Source: Limonium bicolor (taxonomy: Eukaryota; Streptophyta; Magnoliopsida; Caryophyllales; Plumbaginaceae). Taken from it: a stretch of DNA of 64,000 nucleotides. Position numbers and translations under genes: made by a program. The DNA lies in NCBI GenBank assembly GCA_023374045.1, contig CM041782.1:188746925-188810924 (forward strand), in the 5' to 3' direction. Below are positions 1-11,200 of the stretch, piece after piece (position 1 is the stretch's first letter; each line of letters opens with the position of its first letter). The notes under the pieces were generated by a model. The model had not been told where the DNA came from, did not search any database, and saw only the letters and a program-made list of their open reading frames with translations.

Positions 1-974
1 TAGTAGTAATGTAGTAGTGTATTGGAGGAGAGAATGTAACAGTGTTTGAAGTTTTAAATGATGTTTAAAACTTGGGACAACATGGGGTATTGAATGTGTA
101 AGTGTGCAGGAATTTTGTTGTTGCTGTAGTTGTGATAATATGTGAGTAAAGTGTATTGTGTAAACAGGTTGTGAGGATTGTGAAGTTTGAGTATTTAAGA
201 GCAAGTATGTGGATTGTAGGCCTTAGAGCCAAATAATTCTACATGAGTATTGTACTGTGGATTGAGGAAATATGTGTGTATTGGGATTTTGGTATGTGTG
301 CTGGTAGACCCTTGTATGGGTATGGCTAGAATAGGCATGAATTTGGTGAGAATGTGTGTGGTTAAGAAAGAAAAGTAGCTGAGCTATGGCAAAATTTGGT
401 AGGAATATGTATAATTATGGATGACTTGGTGAATGGGAGAACCAAGGGTGTATGGAAGTTAGTGGAGATATTTAGAAACTGTGGATTGGTACTTGTAGTA
501 TGAGGATGTGAAGTGTAAAATCTGTAGCAAGAAGTAGTATGATGCATTGGAGGAACTAGGAGAAACTAGGTGTGCTTGGAGAGCCTAAAGTGGGAAGTAG
601 ACCACCTTGTAACAGATTTTGAAAGGAGCTAGATAATGGGAAGGATTGAGTGGAAGATAATGTAATGAGGATGTTAGTAGTAGTATCGGTAGTAAAAGTA
701 TTGAAGGATAAAGGTTAGATTGAAAAATCTGTAGCATAATGGGAAACCAAAATCTGTAGCATTAGTGTGAAGAAAAGTAATGAAGGTGTTGGGTTGAAAC
801 TTGTCAAATGGTGTATAAGTAGTATAGAATTGTATAATGGATTAGGGAGTGAAATGACATGACTTAGATGGCCTAATTGGTGCTAAAACATGTTAGGATG
901 CATGTAGGAAGAATAGGGAAGCAATGGGTGAAATTGGGAAAAGAAAACAAGGCCTGTAGCAAGTTTCTGCTACT

Positions 975-1380
975 GTCCGACCCACAGCTGGATCGGACGC
1001 TGGGTCGGACAAGGCCTGAGTAACGAAAATAAAGTTTCTGGAACCGTCCGACCCAGAGCCGTGAGTCGGACGTGGGTCGGACGGGCCTTGAAAACAACGG
1101 AAAATCTTTCTGGAATGGTCCGACCCAGGGCCGTGAGTCGGACGTGGGTCGGACGGGTAAAATTTTTCTTCTTCGAAGTTTTGACTTCGTCCGACCCAGA
1201 GGTTGGGTCGGACGTGGGTCGGACATGACCTGGATGACAAATCGAAACCTTCTGGAATGGTCCGACCCAGAGGGTATGGGTCGGACGGAATAGTGCTGGG
1301 TCGGACGGGAGTAATTTCAGAGAACGAAAACCTACTGGAATGGTCCGACCCAGGGTTGGGTCGGACGGTGGGTCGGACGG
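975..1380. repeat. GTCCGACCC / GGGTCGGAC inverted-repeat array, LARD-1 5' LTR
   Basis: There are five or six tandem units of roughly 65-90 bp. Each has a forward GTCCGACCCA arm followed by one or two reverse TGGGTCGGAC arms, often preceded by TCTGGAATG. Every unit can fold into a GC-rich stem. The same array is in the right LTR. Confidence 0.9.
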
Positions 1381-2988
1381 CCCAAACACTTACAAAAAAA
1401 AATGTTTTAATTATATGACTATAGTAATCATATATACATATATATGCCTATATACCTATATGCATATATATGTCGTAATACACCATTGATGTAGTAATAA
1501 TGGTAAGGAAGTAAGTAATTTTGTAAGAAAACAAGTTTATGAAGTAATAAAGGAAAGAATGGTTTTGTAACCAAGTAAGAAAGTAATGGAGTAGTAAGTA
1601 TGCATTGAAAATACCAATGAAGGAGTAAGTAGATCAATAATAGATCATTGATCATACTACTTCATGTATGTATAGGAATCAAATAGTTGATCTCCAAGGG
1701 AACCGGTAGGACGTGTTCGACGGTGAACGGTATGATTTCTTCATGCTCTGTATCCTAACCTGGTTACCCCGATTTGTGTGCTTATGTGATCACCAACAAG
1801 ATAAATGCATGAATCGGATTTATACTGCACTTATATGTGTTTGAACTATATTGTTCTTGTCTATGCTCTGGAACATTTAGTTTGTATAATTCATGAAATG
1901 AATGAATGGAAATGAAGTGTATGTGTAAGTATGAGTACTTGTGTATGTATGTATGTATGGAAGCAAGTATGGACTTCTACTAATTCCTAACAACCTAACT
2001 CCTAACATGAGTAAAGAGTAAAATGGAATGAGTAGAAGCCCGATATAGTTTCGGCCACGCGTGAGGATAAGGAACCACAAGAGGTTGGAACCGAATCCTG
2101 GCTATGATCTTTTCCTTGGACCAATTCCCTTTGTATGGGTAGCATCCTGGATTAGTGGGCCACCCTAAAGCCCGGTGGTGGGAAGTAGTATACCCTGCCC
2201 GGAGGTCATACCGACTTAACTGGAAGTAAAGTATGTAAGAAGTATATATCGTATGTGTATTGGTCTTGACTATTGCAAGTCATTGACCGGAAGTAAAAGA
2301 GTATCGAACACCCGATAAACCCGGGTGTGTAATGAAGCTAACTGGACCTTGTATGTATTGGAGAATTGTATCTCCGTATTGCGTATTGGATATGTAATGA
2401 GTATGTATTGTGTATGTGTACTCTGGAAAATGGTAAGTAAGCCTTGGTTGACTTGTATTGTCTTCCAAGCATGTATCGTACTGTGCGTTTGTATGTATAC
2501 CTTGTGTAGTATTGTAGTATCGTGAATGAAAGCATGTATGTATGTATGAAGGAATGTATGTATTGCAAAATGAATTGCATGTATTCGACCAAATGGTCGG
2601 CGTACCCTCGCTAGTACGGGGTATGCGGTTATCATATTCAGCGTAAGCTGACCCCCTCGGGGGACCATTTTTAGTGTGCAGGTACCCGGAGCGAATACGG
2701 TCAAGGTAAGAGACCGGTGGCGCGCCTTGTAATTAGAAGTATCTAGTTTGCGAGGAATGGGTAGTAGATTGACTCCTAGTGAATATGTATGAATTTGAGA
2801 GAGGTATTGTATTGATTTGGAACCTAGTAAACTCGGTATGCGTAGTGTATTATCTTGTATTGAATGGAGTAATGTATCGAATGGAGTATCGTAGTATCCA
2901 GTATGTAATGAGAGTATGTATTGTATTAAGTAGTACTCGGATATTCCGGTCCATCAGACCGATGCTGTATGTAGCAGTAGTAGCCTTG

Positions 2989-3008
2989 TTAGTCACGTGG
3001 GTGACTAA
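2989..3008 (+). promoter_or_regulatory. U5 hairpin with G-box core, LARD-1 5' LTR
   Basis: The sequence TTAGTCACGTGGGTGACTAA has an 8 bp stem (TTAGTCAC/GTGACTAA) and a GTGG loop, 104 bp before the LTR end. A copy lies at 13216-13235. The equivalent LARD-2 hairpin keeps the stem with a changed base pair. As DNA it also contains the G-box CACGTGG, so it may act as an RNA structure or a transcription-factor site. Confidence 0.55.
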
Positions 3009-3117
3009 TGACATTGTATCACCCGATGTATGTAAGTATGTATCCGCTGCGTGACTCGGGAAGCACGAGGAGATTGGACGGTAATGACTGAATTAATAGT
3101 AGGGGTGTTACAAAAAG

Positions 3118-3129
3118 TGGTATCAGAGC
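3118..3129 (+). promoter_or_regulatory. Primer binding site, initiator tRNA-Met, LARD-1
   Basis: TGGTATCAGAGC is complementary to the 3' end of plant initiator tRNA-Met and starts five bases after the LTR end. It overlaps a perfect 10 bp inverted repeat (ATCAGAGCGA at 3122-3131, TCGCTCTGAT at 3136-3145, loop AGTA), so the primer site can fold into a hairpin. Confidence 0.93.
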
Positions 3130-4075
3130 GAAGTATCGCTCTGATGACTGGAAATACCGAGTTAGGAATACCGAGTTAGGAATTAGAAGCTTAGGGCGAA
3201 GGGCTGAGAGTTAGCATTGGAGACATGCTAGTTAGGAACTACCGGTGAGTACCGGATACCTACAACACCAGTCCCGCCCACCGCAAACCCCATTGTATAA
3301 CCTTGGAAAGGACGCCAGAGAGAAGAAAAGCTTTCTCATGCTCGGGGAAAACCCGATCTGGCAGTTGTGAAGCAATCACACTGTAAACAAGAACCGACGT
3401 ATGGTAGATTCCAAGAAATGGAAGACCCGGAAGTGGATCCCGGTTGAACAACAATAACCGCACTTAATAGCGGTAGTATAAACACTCCAACCAGAAGGAG
3501 GCTATAACTTGCAACAGTATGGGGCGACATGCTTAGCAGTCGCAGAACCTAGCTAAACAACCAGTAACAGGAAAAGAAGCACTAACTGTGCAACGAAATG
3601 GAAACAGGAGCAGTAATGAAACCCGAGACGCGAGTCTACGGGATAACAGTGATAGCCAAGCAACACCACCGATGGTGAGCTAGCTGGCTAAGGACATAGT
3701 CTAGAGTGACTGACTCTGAAACTACAACGCCAAAAAGGTTACAAACCTGGCCAACATAGCTCAGACAGCTACAGGAATATTCACAAGATATAACCTGACA
3801 TAACTACAACTGTAGTGCCTAACCCCAAATCAGGCTCAGTAGCCACAGCCAAAGTGTGGAATAAACAACAAGAAACAACACAACCAAGTAAAAGGGGAAG
3901 CTCCAAGGATTGGAGAAGTACCCTGATCCATGACGGCTATGTCAGACTCACTGGGGAGTTACTCAGAAGAGTGATTAACCCAAGTAAATGATCAACAAGA
4001 TCAAGGGAAGAGTAAGCAAGACTACCACTTATGAATGGGATCGGTATAGAATTACCCAAAAACCACCAGTACCGC

Positions 4076-4095
4076 GCACTTGCCACGGCAAGTGC
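4076..4095. promoter_or_regulatory. 20-bp near-palindrome in LARD-1 leader (possible RNA dimerisation site)
   Basis: GCACTTGCCACGGCAAGTGC has two 9 bp arms around a 2-base centre and starts 958 bp after the primer site. LARD-2 has the same sequence with CATG in the centre, making a perfect palindrome (31930-31949). Self-complementary sequences in leader RNA are typical of retroviral dimer-initiation sites. The assignment here is inference. Confidence 0.4.
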
Positions 4096-4443
4096 AGTAA
4101 GAACATGAATATGTAAAGGAACACTAACATGTCACAAGTGCATAGCAATGTACGGTGACCAAAACGAAACAACTACAGGATCACACAGCCTAACGACTAG
4201 AAGTATGGAACCTTAGAAAGGCCCAACGGCCGGATCACGGTATTTAGAATGTACCGGTCAGCGAGAAGCTCGACTTGGTCAAGACCTCAAACATGGCTAC
4301 GCCATGGGAGACTTCTTTTAACACCGAACCATAATTTTTAAAAACCCAAAATTCTTCTTTCAAAACCACAATCCTTCATTAAACCCTGGATTTTTAAAAC
4401 CAAACCAACAGAATTACGGTGAGTATCATAGAATGATACAAGA

Positions 4444-4665
4444 GGGGTTGACGACAGAATACTTCACCTAGGCGTGTGACGAACACTACGAGTGTACCCA
4501 AATACGGGATGTGGGACGACCGCACTCCGAAGGAGCTTGTGGGCCTGACAAGTAGTCGGGTAAGTGGTAACATATCAACACGGTACCCCACGTATGTATA
4601 CATGTAGCGTACGACACACGGGAAGTAGTCAACTCCGTTCTACGGACCATAAGTAAGTTCAGACC
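4444..4665 (+). other. Noncoding island 1 conserved with LARD-2
   Basis: It is strongly similar to 32365-32598 in LARD-2, including the shared stretch ACTTCACCTAGGCGTGTGAC and the later ACACGGGAAGTAGTC. No common reading frame with a plausible protein is apparent. Surrounding sequence is much less similar, which suggests selection or recent exchange. Confidence 0.7.
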
Positions 4666-6570
4666 AGAGCAACTGGACAACTCAGCCGATCAAGTATAAA
4701 GGAACTCAGAGAACCCATCTGAAGATAAGGAAAAGGAACTAGGAAGTGCAAAGAGCATAGACTAGTAAGTGTAGACATTGAATATGTCTCAGGACATCAG
4801 TAAATACATGGCAGCTGGGAAGTATACCCAGCCTAGACACGGTAAGGCAAGAGCCTAACGTGGACACCACAACGACCAACAAACGGGACGGAATTCCCAA
4901 GAACAACTATAAAACTACCAAAGAACATAATCCATCATGGAAGAGGATATTAAACCTAGCCTTAAACACTAGAGGAAGGTATAAACAGTCTACCCAAGAA
5001 CGGGAGACATTATAACCCAAAAAGGGAATAGCTCAAATACAATACCACAAGGCGGTATAGTAGGCACAACATATCATAAACATGGGCCGGATGTAACGGC
5101 ATAACCAACAACACCCAGGAGCAGTCCTTGAAGGGTGTCTAGATTAACAATAGTTCAATGAAGCAGCATAATAAAAGCACGGAGCTGGAACGCACACTCG
5201 GTTAAGACACCGAAGGGATTTCACTTAACTGGAAACACCCTAAATTAGCATCAGCTTGCCTAAAGGGTCTCCTATGAACGGAAGCGTGATGTCACGACTT
5301 ACCATGGAGCCTAGTAATACCTCCAATTTATGGAGTATACATGGGGTAGAAACATGTATAAGCAGCTTGCAAAGAGCATAGCTTGCAGCAATAAGGCTTA
5401 AAAGCCACCAACCAATTACGTTGTGTGAACCCAAACAGTGGCAAAACCCACACCATTACTAATAGGACTTGCAAGAAATATTATCCCATATGACAAGAAA
5501 TCAGCAATTGGACCATCAATTCAAACTCAACCGCTTGAGTGGCTTGGAGTAATGGTCAACTCAGCGCCATTGTCACTAGAGCATCAGTCTAGTATGCAGT
5601 TGACAAGCTTTAACTACCTTCATGCCTCCGTAGCAATGATAACACAGGGGCACAGAAATCGGGATAAATGCCGACATTGGCCTAGTCCACACTTGGACAC
5701 TACGAGAAACCCGAGGGAAGACACCTCTTGTTAACCAAGATCACCAATGTGGTGAAGATGCGAACCCTTAGAAAAGGCTCACATCTACTATAACGACAAA
5801 ACCTATGCATAGATATTGCCAAGAGACAACGAATACGGAAATGAGATTTCCAAACCACTACGCCACAAGAGGCCGTGGACTGTAGAAGCACATCGCTTAA
5901 GAGCATCGAAGCTCGAAGGAGTAAGTATACTCCTTATGCACCCAATCATGTGGTGAACCATTGTATAAATACTTACACGGTAAACCTTGTCATGAGACCC
6001 ATGAGTGGAAACACACCCCCTCAACGAGAACTTTCACCTATCAATGATAGAACACTCTTTAATTAGAGAACGGGACCAGAAAACCCTTGAAGCTTCTTGG
6101 GATGTCCCGGTAATGTATATGCAAAAGTAAAACCGCATAGCTAGAGCCTATGATCAATGCTCAGCACTATGAGACAGTAATTGTCAAAAACAATCAATGA
6201 GTGTGCACATTGCACACCATGAATGACCGGCGCCCAAGAGAGCTTGTAACCTAATAAACCACTTCATCCTTGGCCAACCAAGTTATTTGGAAAACTATAT
6301 CATGAATGAGGAAGTAATGTGAGGTAAGCTAACCTACACATGAAACCTAAACCGAAATAAAATATCTCCACATGGGGAAGATAAAAACATTGTGGTACGC
6401 TACGGCAACTGTCATACATATGAACTAGGATCTCCTAGTGTATTTACACCATAAGGAAATGGTACAAGAGTAAGAATACGGTGCGCAACAAGCGACCGCT
6501 ATGAGGAAGTAGTAGACAATGACACAAAGTATAAGTACGAGATGACAAGCAGAAATATTCATCCCTATCA

Positions 6571-6676
6571 CATAAGTGATTTACTGCCAAGCGTTTACGC
6601 CTCTGCACTCTGTATGACTGCGTGTTTTGGTATTGCACTCGCGCTGTAATAATCTAATGCGATAGCTAGGAATATG
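6571..6676 (+). other. Noncoding island 2 conserved with LARD-2
   Basis: About 105 bp matches 33882-33990, including TTTACTGCCAAG, GTTTACGCCTCTGCACTC and TGTATGACTG. It contains local inverted complementarity (CCAA...TTGG). No known motif is recognised. Confidence 0.7.
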
Positions 6677-7502
6677 GAAATGTAAACCGTAGTAAACTCT
6701 TCTTTCACCAACAACATGGCATAAGCCAGTCAAGCAAGCTTAGCAACAAACCGTGCGGCCTAAGGCCAAAGAAGCACGAAAAGAGTAAGCACACTAACAA
6801 TCACAAGATGTGAATTCCATTGGAATAAAAGGGGAAAGAAGACTGAAGAAAGTCACTCAGACCGACGCATTGAGAATGCAAGGTCATACAAGCAAAGAAC
6901 ACTTGTACTGAACCAGAAGAACTGGTATTATTCAGAAGCTAGTGGCAAAAGAGGAAGCACTGCAACCAGGTAGTGACTTAACCTTGCCCGACAACAAGTC
7001 GGAGGAACTTAGTGAATAATCGTGAGAGTACGAATAATATGTATAATAGATTACCAGAGAGCTGGTTACAATCTAAAACTCATTGAGTTCAAACAGCGGT
7101 AAAAGAATACCTCACTGTTAGTAAACCTTATTTCCACAATAGAGGGATAGAAAGGTGATGTATAGCACATTAAGGATAACAGGAAGGGTGAGTAACCCAA
7201 GTTATCAGGGTCGCGCAGCAGAAGCTAGTGGGCCCTAACTAAGAAATGTGATACACCTAGTAAGTACGAAAGAATGGCTATTAATGCCTTGAAGCCTAAT
7301 AGGCTAGAACTGAATTAATTAGGAGTTAAATAAACTCATGTACGAATCCTCGGTGCAAAGACCAAACCATTGGTATGGTTAAGACCCTTTGACCAGAGCA
7401 TATTGTATAGTATATCGTAATGAAGCTAAACGCTTCAGATTGCCCAAATCAAGTAACCAATGTTTAATAGTAACATATGGTAGATTACGTGGGCGTAATC
7501 CC

Positions 7503-7518
7503 TTTTAAGGGGGGTAGA
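7503..7518 (+). promoter_or_regulatory. Internal (central) polypurine tract copy, LARD-1
   Basis: TTTTAAGGGGGGTAGA repeats the core of the 3' polypurine tract 1331 bp upstream of it. It is preceded by a potential hairpin, GATTACG...CGTAATC (7483-7500). The same arrangement occurs in LARD-2 (34702-34717). It could prime plus-strand DNA synthesis from a central site, or it could be a relic of an older LTR junction. No TGAAATACC follows it, which argues against the second reading. Confidence 0.6.
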
Positions 7519-8249
7519 GCGAAAACCGCTTAATACAAGTTTTATAAATAAAACACATAAAACTATAATGTGCATAGCACAAATGAGAATTGATTTAATG
7601 ATTGGTACTTATGTTAGATAAACATACGTATTCATTCATATTGTAACTGTGGTAATTGGGCACAAGAGATGCGAATACCATAGGATGAATATACCCATCT
7701 TGTAACCACAGTGTAGAAGTAAGTAAGAGGAGCATAGTAACTCTTGGGGAAACGATAATCCCTGTAGTGTGTGTCAATCTGAAGTTAGACACGGTATTAC
7801 GATGCATGAGTCGGTATAAAACCGATGTATAACCTAGAGGAAATCGAGTTCCCTAGGTGATTGTCTTGAAACAATTGAGAATGAGTAGTGGACGGAGCTC
7901 CACAAGTATTGTATTTTTAAAGAAGTAGTACGGATTGACTATGAGTAGTAAAGGATTGTAACCATGAGTAGTGTATTCGTAAGTATGTTATTGGAAGTAA
8001 ATCGAGGACAACCGAATTTCCTAAGTACTGTAGTCCTTAGCTAGAATATTTGAGATGAAAGAGAGTAGTGAATGGAAGTAGTAACAGATGATGAAATGAG
8101 TATGTCGGTATTGAATCTTGAAGCAAGTATTGGAAGTAGAGTGAGGATGATTGATGGACTGAATTCCATCCTTTGGAGATGTGTGAAATTGTAATCACGA
8201 CTAGGCAGAGTAAAAAGATAGAAAATTGAAATAATCAACTACCCGTTTG

Positions 8250-8390
8250 TTTGAAACTGATGGGAAGTCGAACTTGATCCTGATCAGATCGAGGGAAACC
8301 GAACACGAATTGGGGTGGAAAGATAGTGCAACACTGATGCTGATCACATCAGGGTTGAACGATTCTTGAAGCTCCCCTTAAGCGGTCACA
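8250..8390 (+). other. Noncoding island 4 conserved with LARD-2
   Basis: This matches 35210-35360 of LARD-2, with shared blocks such as GATGCTGATCACATCAGGGT and GATTCTTGAAGCTCCC. It lies about 0.5 kb before the 3' LTR in LARD-1. No coding frame is shared. Confidence 0.65.
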
Positions 8391-8837
8391 AGAATCACAG
8401 AGGATAGAAGTAATGAATATAAATTGGAATTTGAAGTTGTGTGCTTTAGGAAAATTTTTAATTGGTAGTAGTGAAAGAATTTCCTTTAGTATGTACCGAA
8501 GAAGACAGTAAGGTAGTATGTTGTATTGTTCCAAGGGCAGCGGGACGTAGAGGAGTCCTGTGTCTAGATGACCTTGGTGCCTGAAGGATTGTACGTGTAC
8601 TGCATTGCTTTGGGGATAGCTTTGCACTGTATGTATGTATAAATCTTGTAATGTGGAACCAGATGATGCAGATGGAAGTAAGCATAGTATACTTGTATTG
8701 TATGGAATGTGGAGACCAGAAGTAACGAATTCAGAAATTGTGAGGAGGAAGAATGTACGACCTTTGGCATAGACAAGTAAGAATGAGCAAGTATTGGAAA
8801 TCCTATAACCTTGAGCAACTTTGGGGACAAAGTTCTT

Positions 8838-8849
8838 AAGGGGGGTAGA
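8838..8849 (+). promoter_or_regulatory. 3' polypurine tract, LARD-1
   Basis: AAGGGGGGTAGA lies directly before the TGAAATACCCC start of the 3' LTR. It is preceded by GGGGACAAAGTTCTT, the same context (GGGGACGAAGTTCTTTT) as in LARD-2. Confidence 0.9.
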
Positions 8850-11200
8850 TTGAAATACCCCAAACTTAAGTATAGTGATTAGGATAATTCTAATCCGTAT
8901 TTAAGAGCCTAATAATGCAAGAGTAATATTGGTAAGGAAAAAAATAACTCCAAAAGAAATAAATAAACGCCTTAAAAGCGGAGAAACACGAAATAAGCGT
9001 TAAATAACCATGGAAGGCATGAGACCTCAGTTAGCGTATTATATGGATTCTAAAGGTTTAATAAGACCTAATAAATATATGGGAACAACTCCCGAAGAAA
9101 ACGGATCCAAATAATGTATTAAAAGCGTAAACGAACCTTAAAGCGCGTTTCTCGAGGAAACCGGGAAAACGCGATTAAGCGGGTCAAATAGACGCGTAAC
9201 AATTTGGTCAACTAAATAGTCACTAATAAATATTAGTGAAGCTTTAGAACCAATAAATTAATTAAACGAGGAAATTCCGAAAAACGGGTACCGGTTAGTA
9301 AAAACTGTAACAACCGGGAAGTTGTGGGGTGAGAATGCAATTAAACAAACTTAGTGTGTCCACTTTTGCAAATAAAAAAGCAAAAATCTGTAGAGGGGCA
9401 TGTGTAGCCGATTTCCTCTTCACTCCCCCTCTCTTTATTATTCCTAATTCACTAAATGACAAAAGGAATAAGTAAAGAAAACAAAATTCTCACTCACCAC
9501 CCATTTCCCCCCTCTCTCTCGATTTCTCTCACCTCCCTATTCTCTCTTTCTTCCTCCTTGCACGATGACAATGGCGATTGGACAAACCAAACCAGCCCTC
9601 TCCTTCTCTCTCAATTTTGAAGGCTCAAACCTTGTCCAAAAATCATAAAAACCATACCACTAGAATCCCCTTGCAAAGGAGAACGTTTTCCTCCTTCAAA
9701 AATCGAAAAGCTAACTTTCATTTCGGTGGTGTTCCCCATTTGAAGATTCAAGTCCACCATTAGAAGCACCTTCACCTCCTCTTCATCTTGAGGTAAAAAG
9801 AAGTTCGAACATCCACCATTTCTAGCCCTCATTGCATTTTAAGAATTTTCAGTTTTGAATGCCTTGTTCTTCTTGCCCCAGCCGATTTGGCTTCTCTTGT
9901 GGGCTAGGAATATTGTTCTCTTGCTAGTCAAGAACTCCATCTACTCAATGGAAGGTAACACTCTTTGGTAAACCCTAAAACCTAAATCTAGGGTAAAGTA
10001 TAAAATGAATGCTAATGGATTGTGTATTGGTGTGGGTTGAGGCATTGTGTGTGTGAACCTCATTGAAAACGAGAACAAGGGAAAGAAAGAGGAAAAGAAG
10101 AAGAAGAAAGGAAAGAAGAAGAAAACTAGCAAGTCAAGGTAATGCTCTTGCCTTGGGTTAGTGTGTATTGCATTGTAACAGTTTTTGAGTAAGTAAAGTT
10201 AGTAATGTAATCGAGTAATGAGTAGTAGTAATGTAGTAGTGTATTGGAGGAGAGAATGTAACAGTTTTTGAAGTTTTAAATGATGTTTAAAACTTGGGAC
10301 AACATGGGGTATTGAATGTGTAAGTGTGCAGGAATTTTGTTGTTGCTGTAGTAGTGATAATATGTGAGTAAAGTGTATTGTGTAAACAGGTTGTGAGGAT
10401 TGTGAAGTTTGAGTATTTAAGAGCAAGTATGTGGATTGTAGGCCTTAGAGCCAAATAATTCTACATGAGTATTGTACTGTGGATTGAGGAAATATTGGTG
10501 TATTGGGATTTTGGTATGTGTGCTGGTAGAACCCTTGTATGGGTATGGCTAGAATAGGCATGAATTTGGTGAGAAGGTGTGTGGTTAAGAAAGAAAAGTA
10601 GCTGAGCTATGGCAAAATTTGGTAGGAATATGTATAATTATGGATGACTTGGTGAATGGGAGAACCAAGGGTGTATGGAAGTTAGTGGAGATATTTAGAA
10701 ACTGTGGATTGGTACTTGTAGTATGAGGATGTGAAAGTGTAAAATCTGTAGCAAGAAGTAGTATGATGCATTGGAGGAACTAGGAGAAACTAGGTGTGCT
10801 TGGAGAGCCTAAAGTGGGAAGTAGACCACCTTGTAACAGATTTTGAAAGGAGCTAGATAATGGGAAGGATTGAGTGGAAGATAATGTAATGAGGATGTTA
10901 GTAGTAGTATCGGTAGTAAAAGTATTGAAGGATAAAGGTTAGATTGAAAAATCTGTAGCATAATGTGGGAAACCAAAATCTGTAGCATTAGTGTGAAGAA
11001 AAGTAATGAAGGTGTTGGGTTGAAACTTGTCAAATGGTGTATAAGTAGTATAGAATTGTATAATGGATTAGGGAGTGAAATGACATGACTTAGATGGCCT
11101 AATTGGTGCTAAAACATGTTAGGATGCATGTAGGAAGAATAGGGAAGCAATGGGTGAAATTGGGAAAAGAAAACAAGGCCTGTAGCAAGTTTCTGCTACA

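Larger units (their letters stand above)
1..3112 (+). repeat. LARD-1 5' LTR (partial)
   Basis: It matches 10223-13339 nearly base for base with scattered small indels. It ends in GTGTTACA five bases before the primer binding site. It contains the GTCCGACCC/GGGTCGGAC array (975-1380), TGTA-rich simple sequence (about 1920-2560), and a hairpin with a G-box core (2989-3008). Short open frames in it are composition artefacts or parts of the repeat array. Confidence 0.92.
3113..8850 (+). other. LARD-1 internal region, no protein-coding gene recognised
   Basis: This 5.7 kb stretch lies between the primer site and the polypurine tract. The longest open frame is about 98 codons (5438-5734), with no recognisable motif, and none resembles a retroelement domain. 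It does contain several blocks also found in LARD-2: 4444-4665, 6571-6676, 7483-7700 and about 8250-8390. There is also an inverted repeat at 4076-4095 and an internal purine tract at 7503-7518. The role is probably structural, as packaged genomic RNA with cis-acting signals. That role is inferred from the LARD class. Confidence 0.8.

Noticed and set aside
975..1380. CRISPR-like spacing of repeats
   Set aside because: Repeats are 10-bp inverted pairs in a plant LTR with no uniform repeat/spacer length and no cas genes; both LTRs carry the same array.
873..1389. Open frames of 115-139 codons through the LARD-1 array (also 11099-11705)
   Set aside because: They occur on both strands and in several frames and encode only repeated GRT/RPT peptides; they are by-products of the GTCCGACCC array.
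3118..3145. tRNA gene
   Set aside because: Only the primer-binding complement of the tRNA 3' end is present; no cloverleaf or A/B boxes.
5438..5734. 98-codon frame in LARD-1 internal region
   Set aside because: No recognisable motif, not kept in LARD-2, and expected by chance in 5.7 kb.
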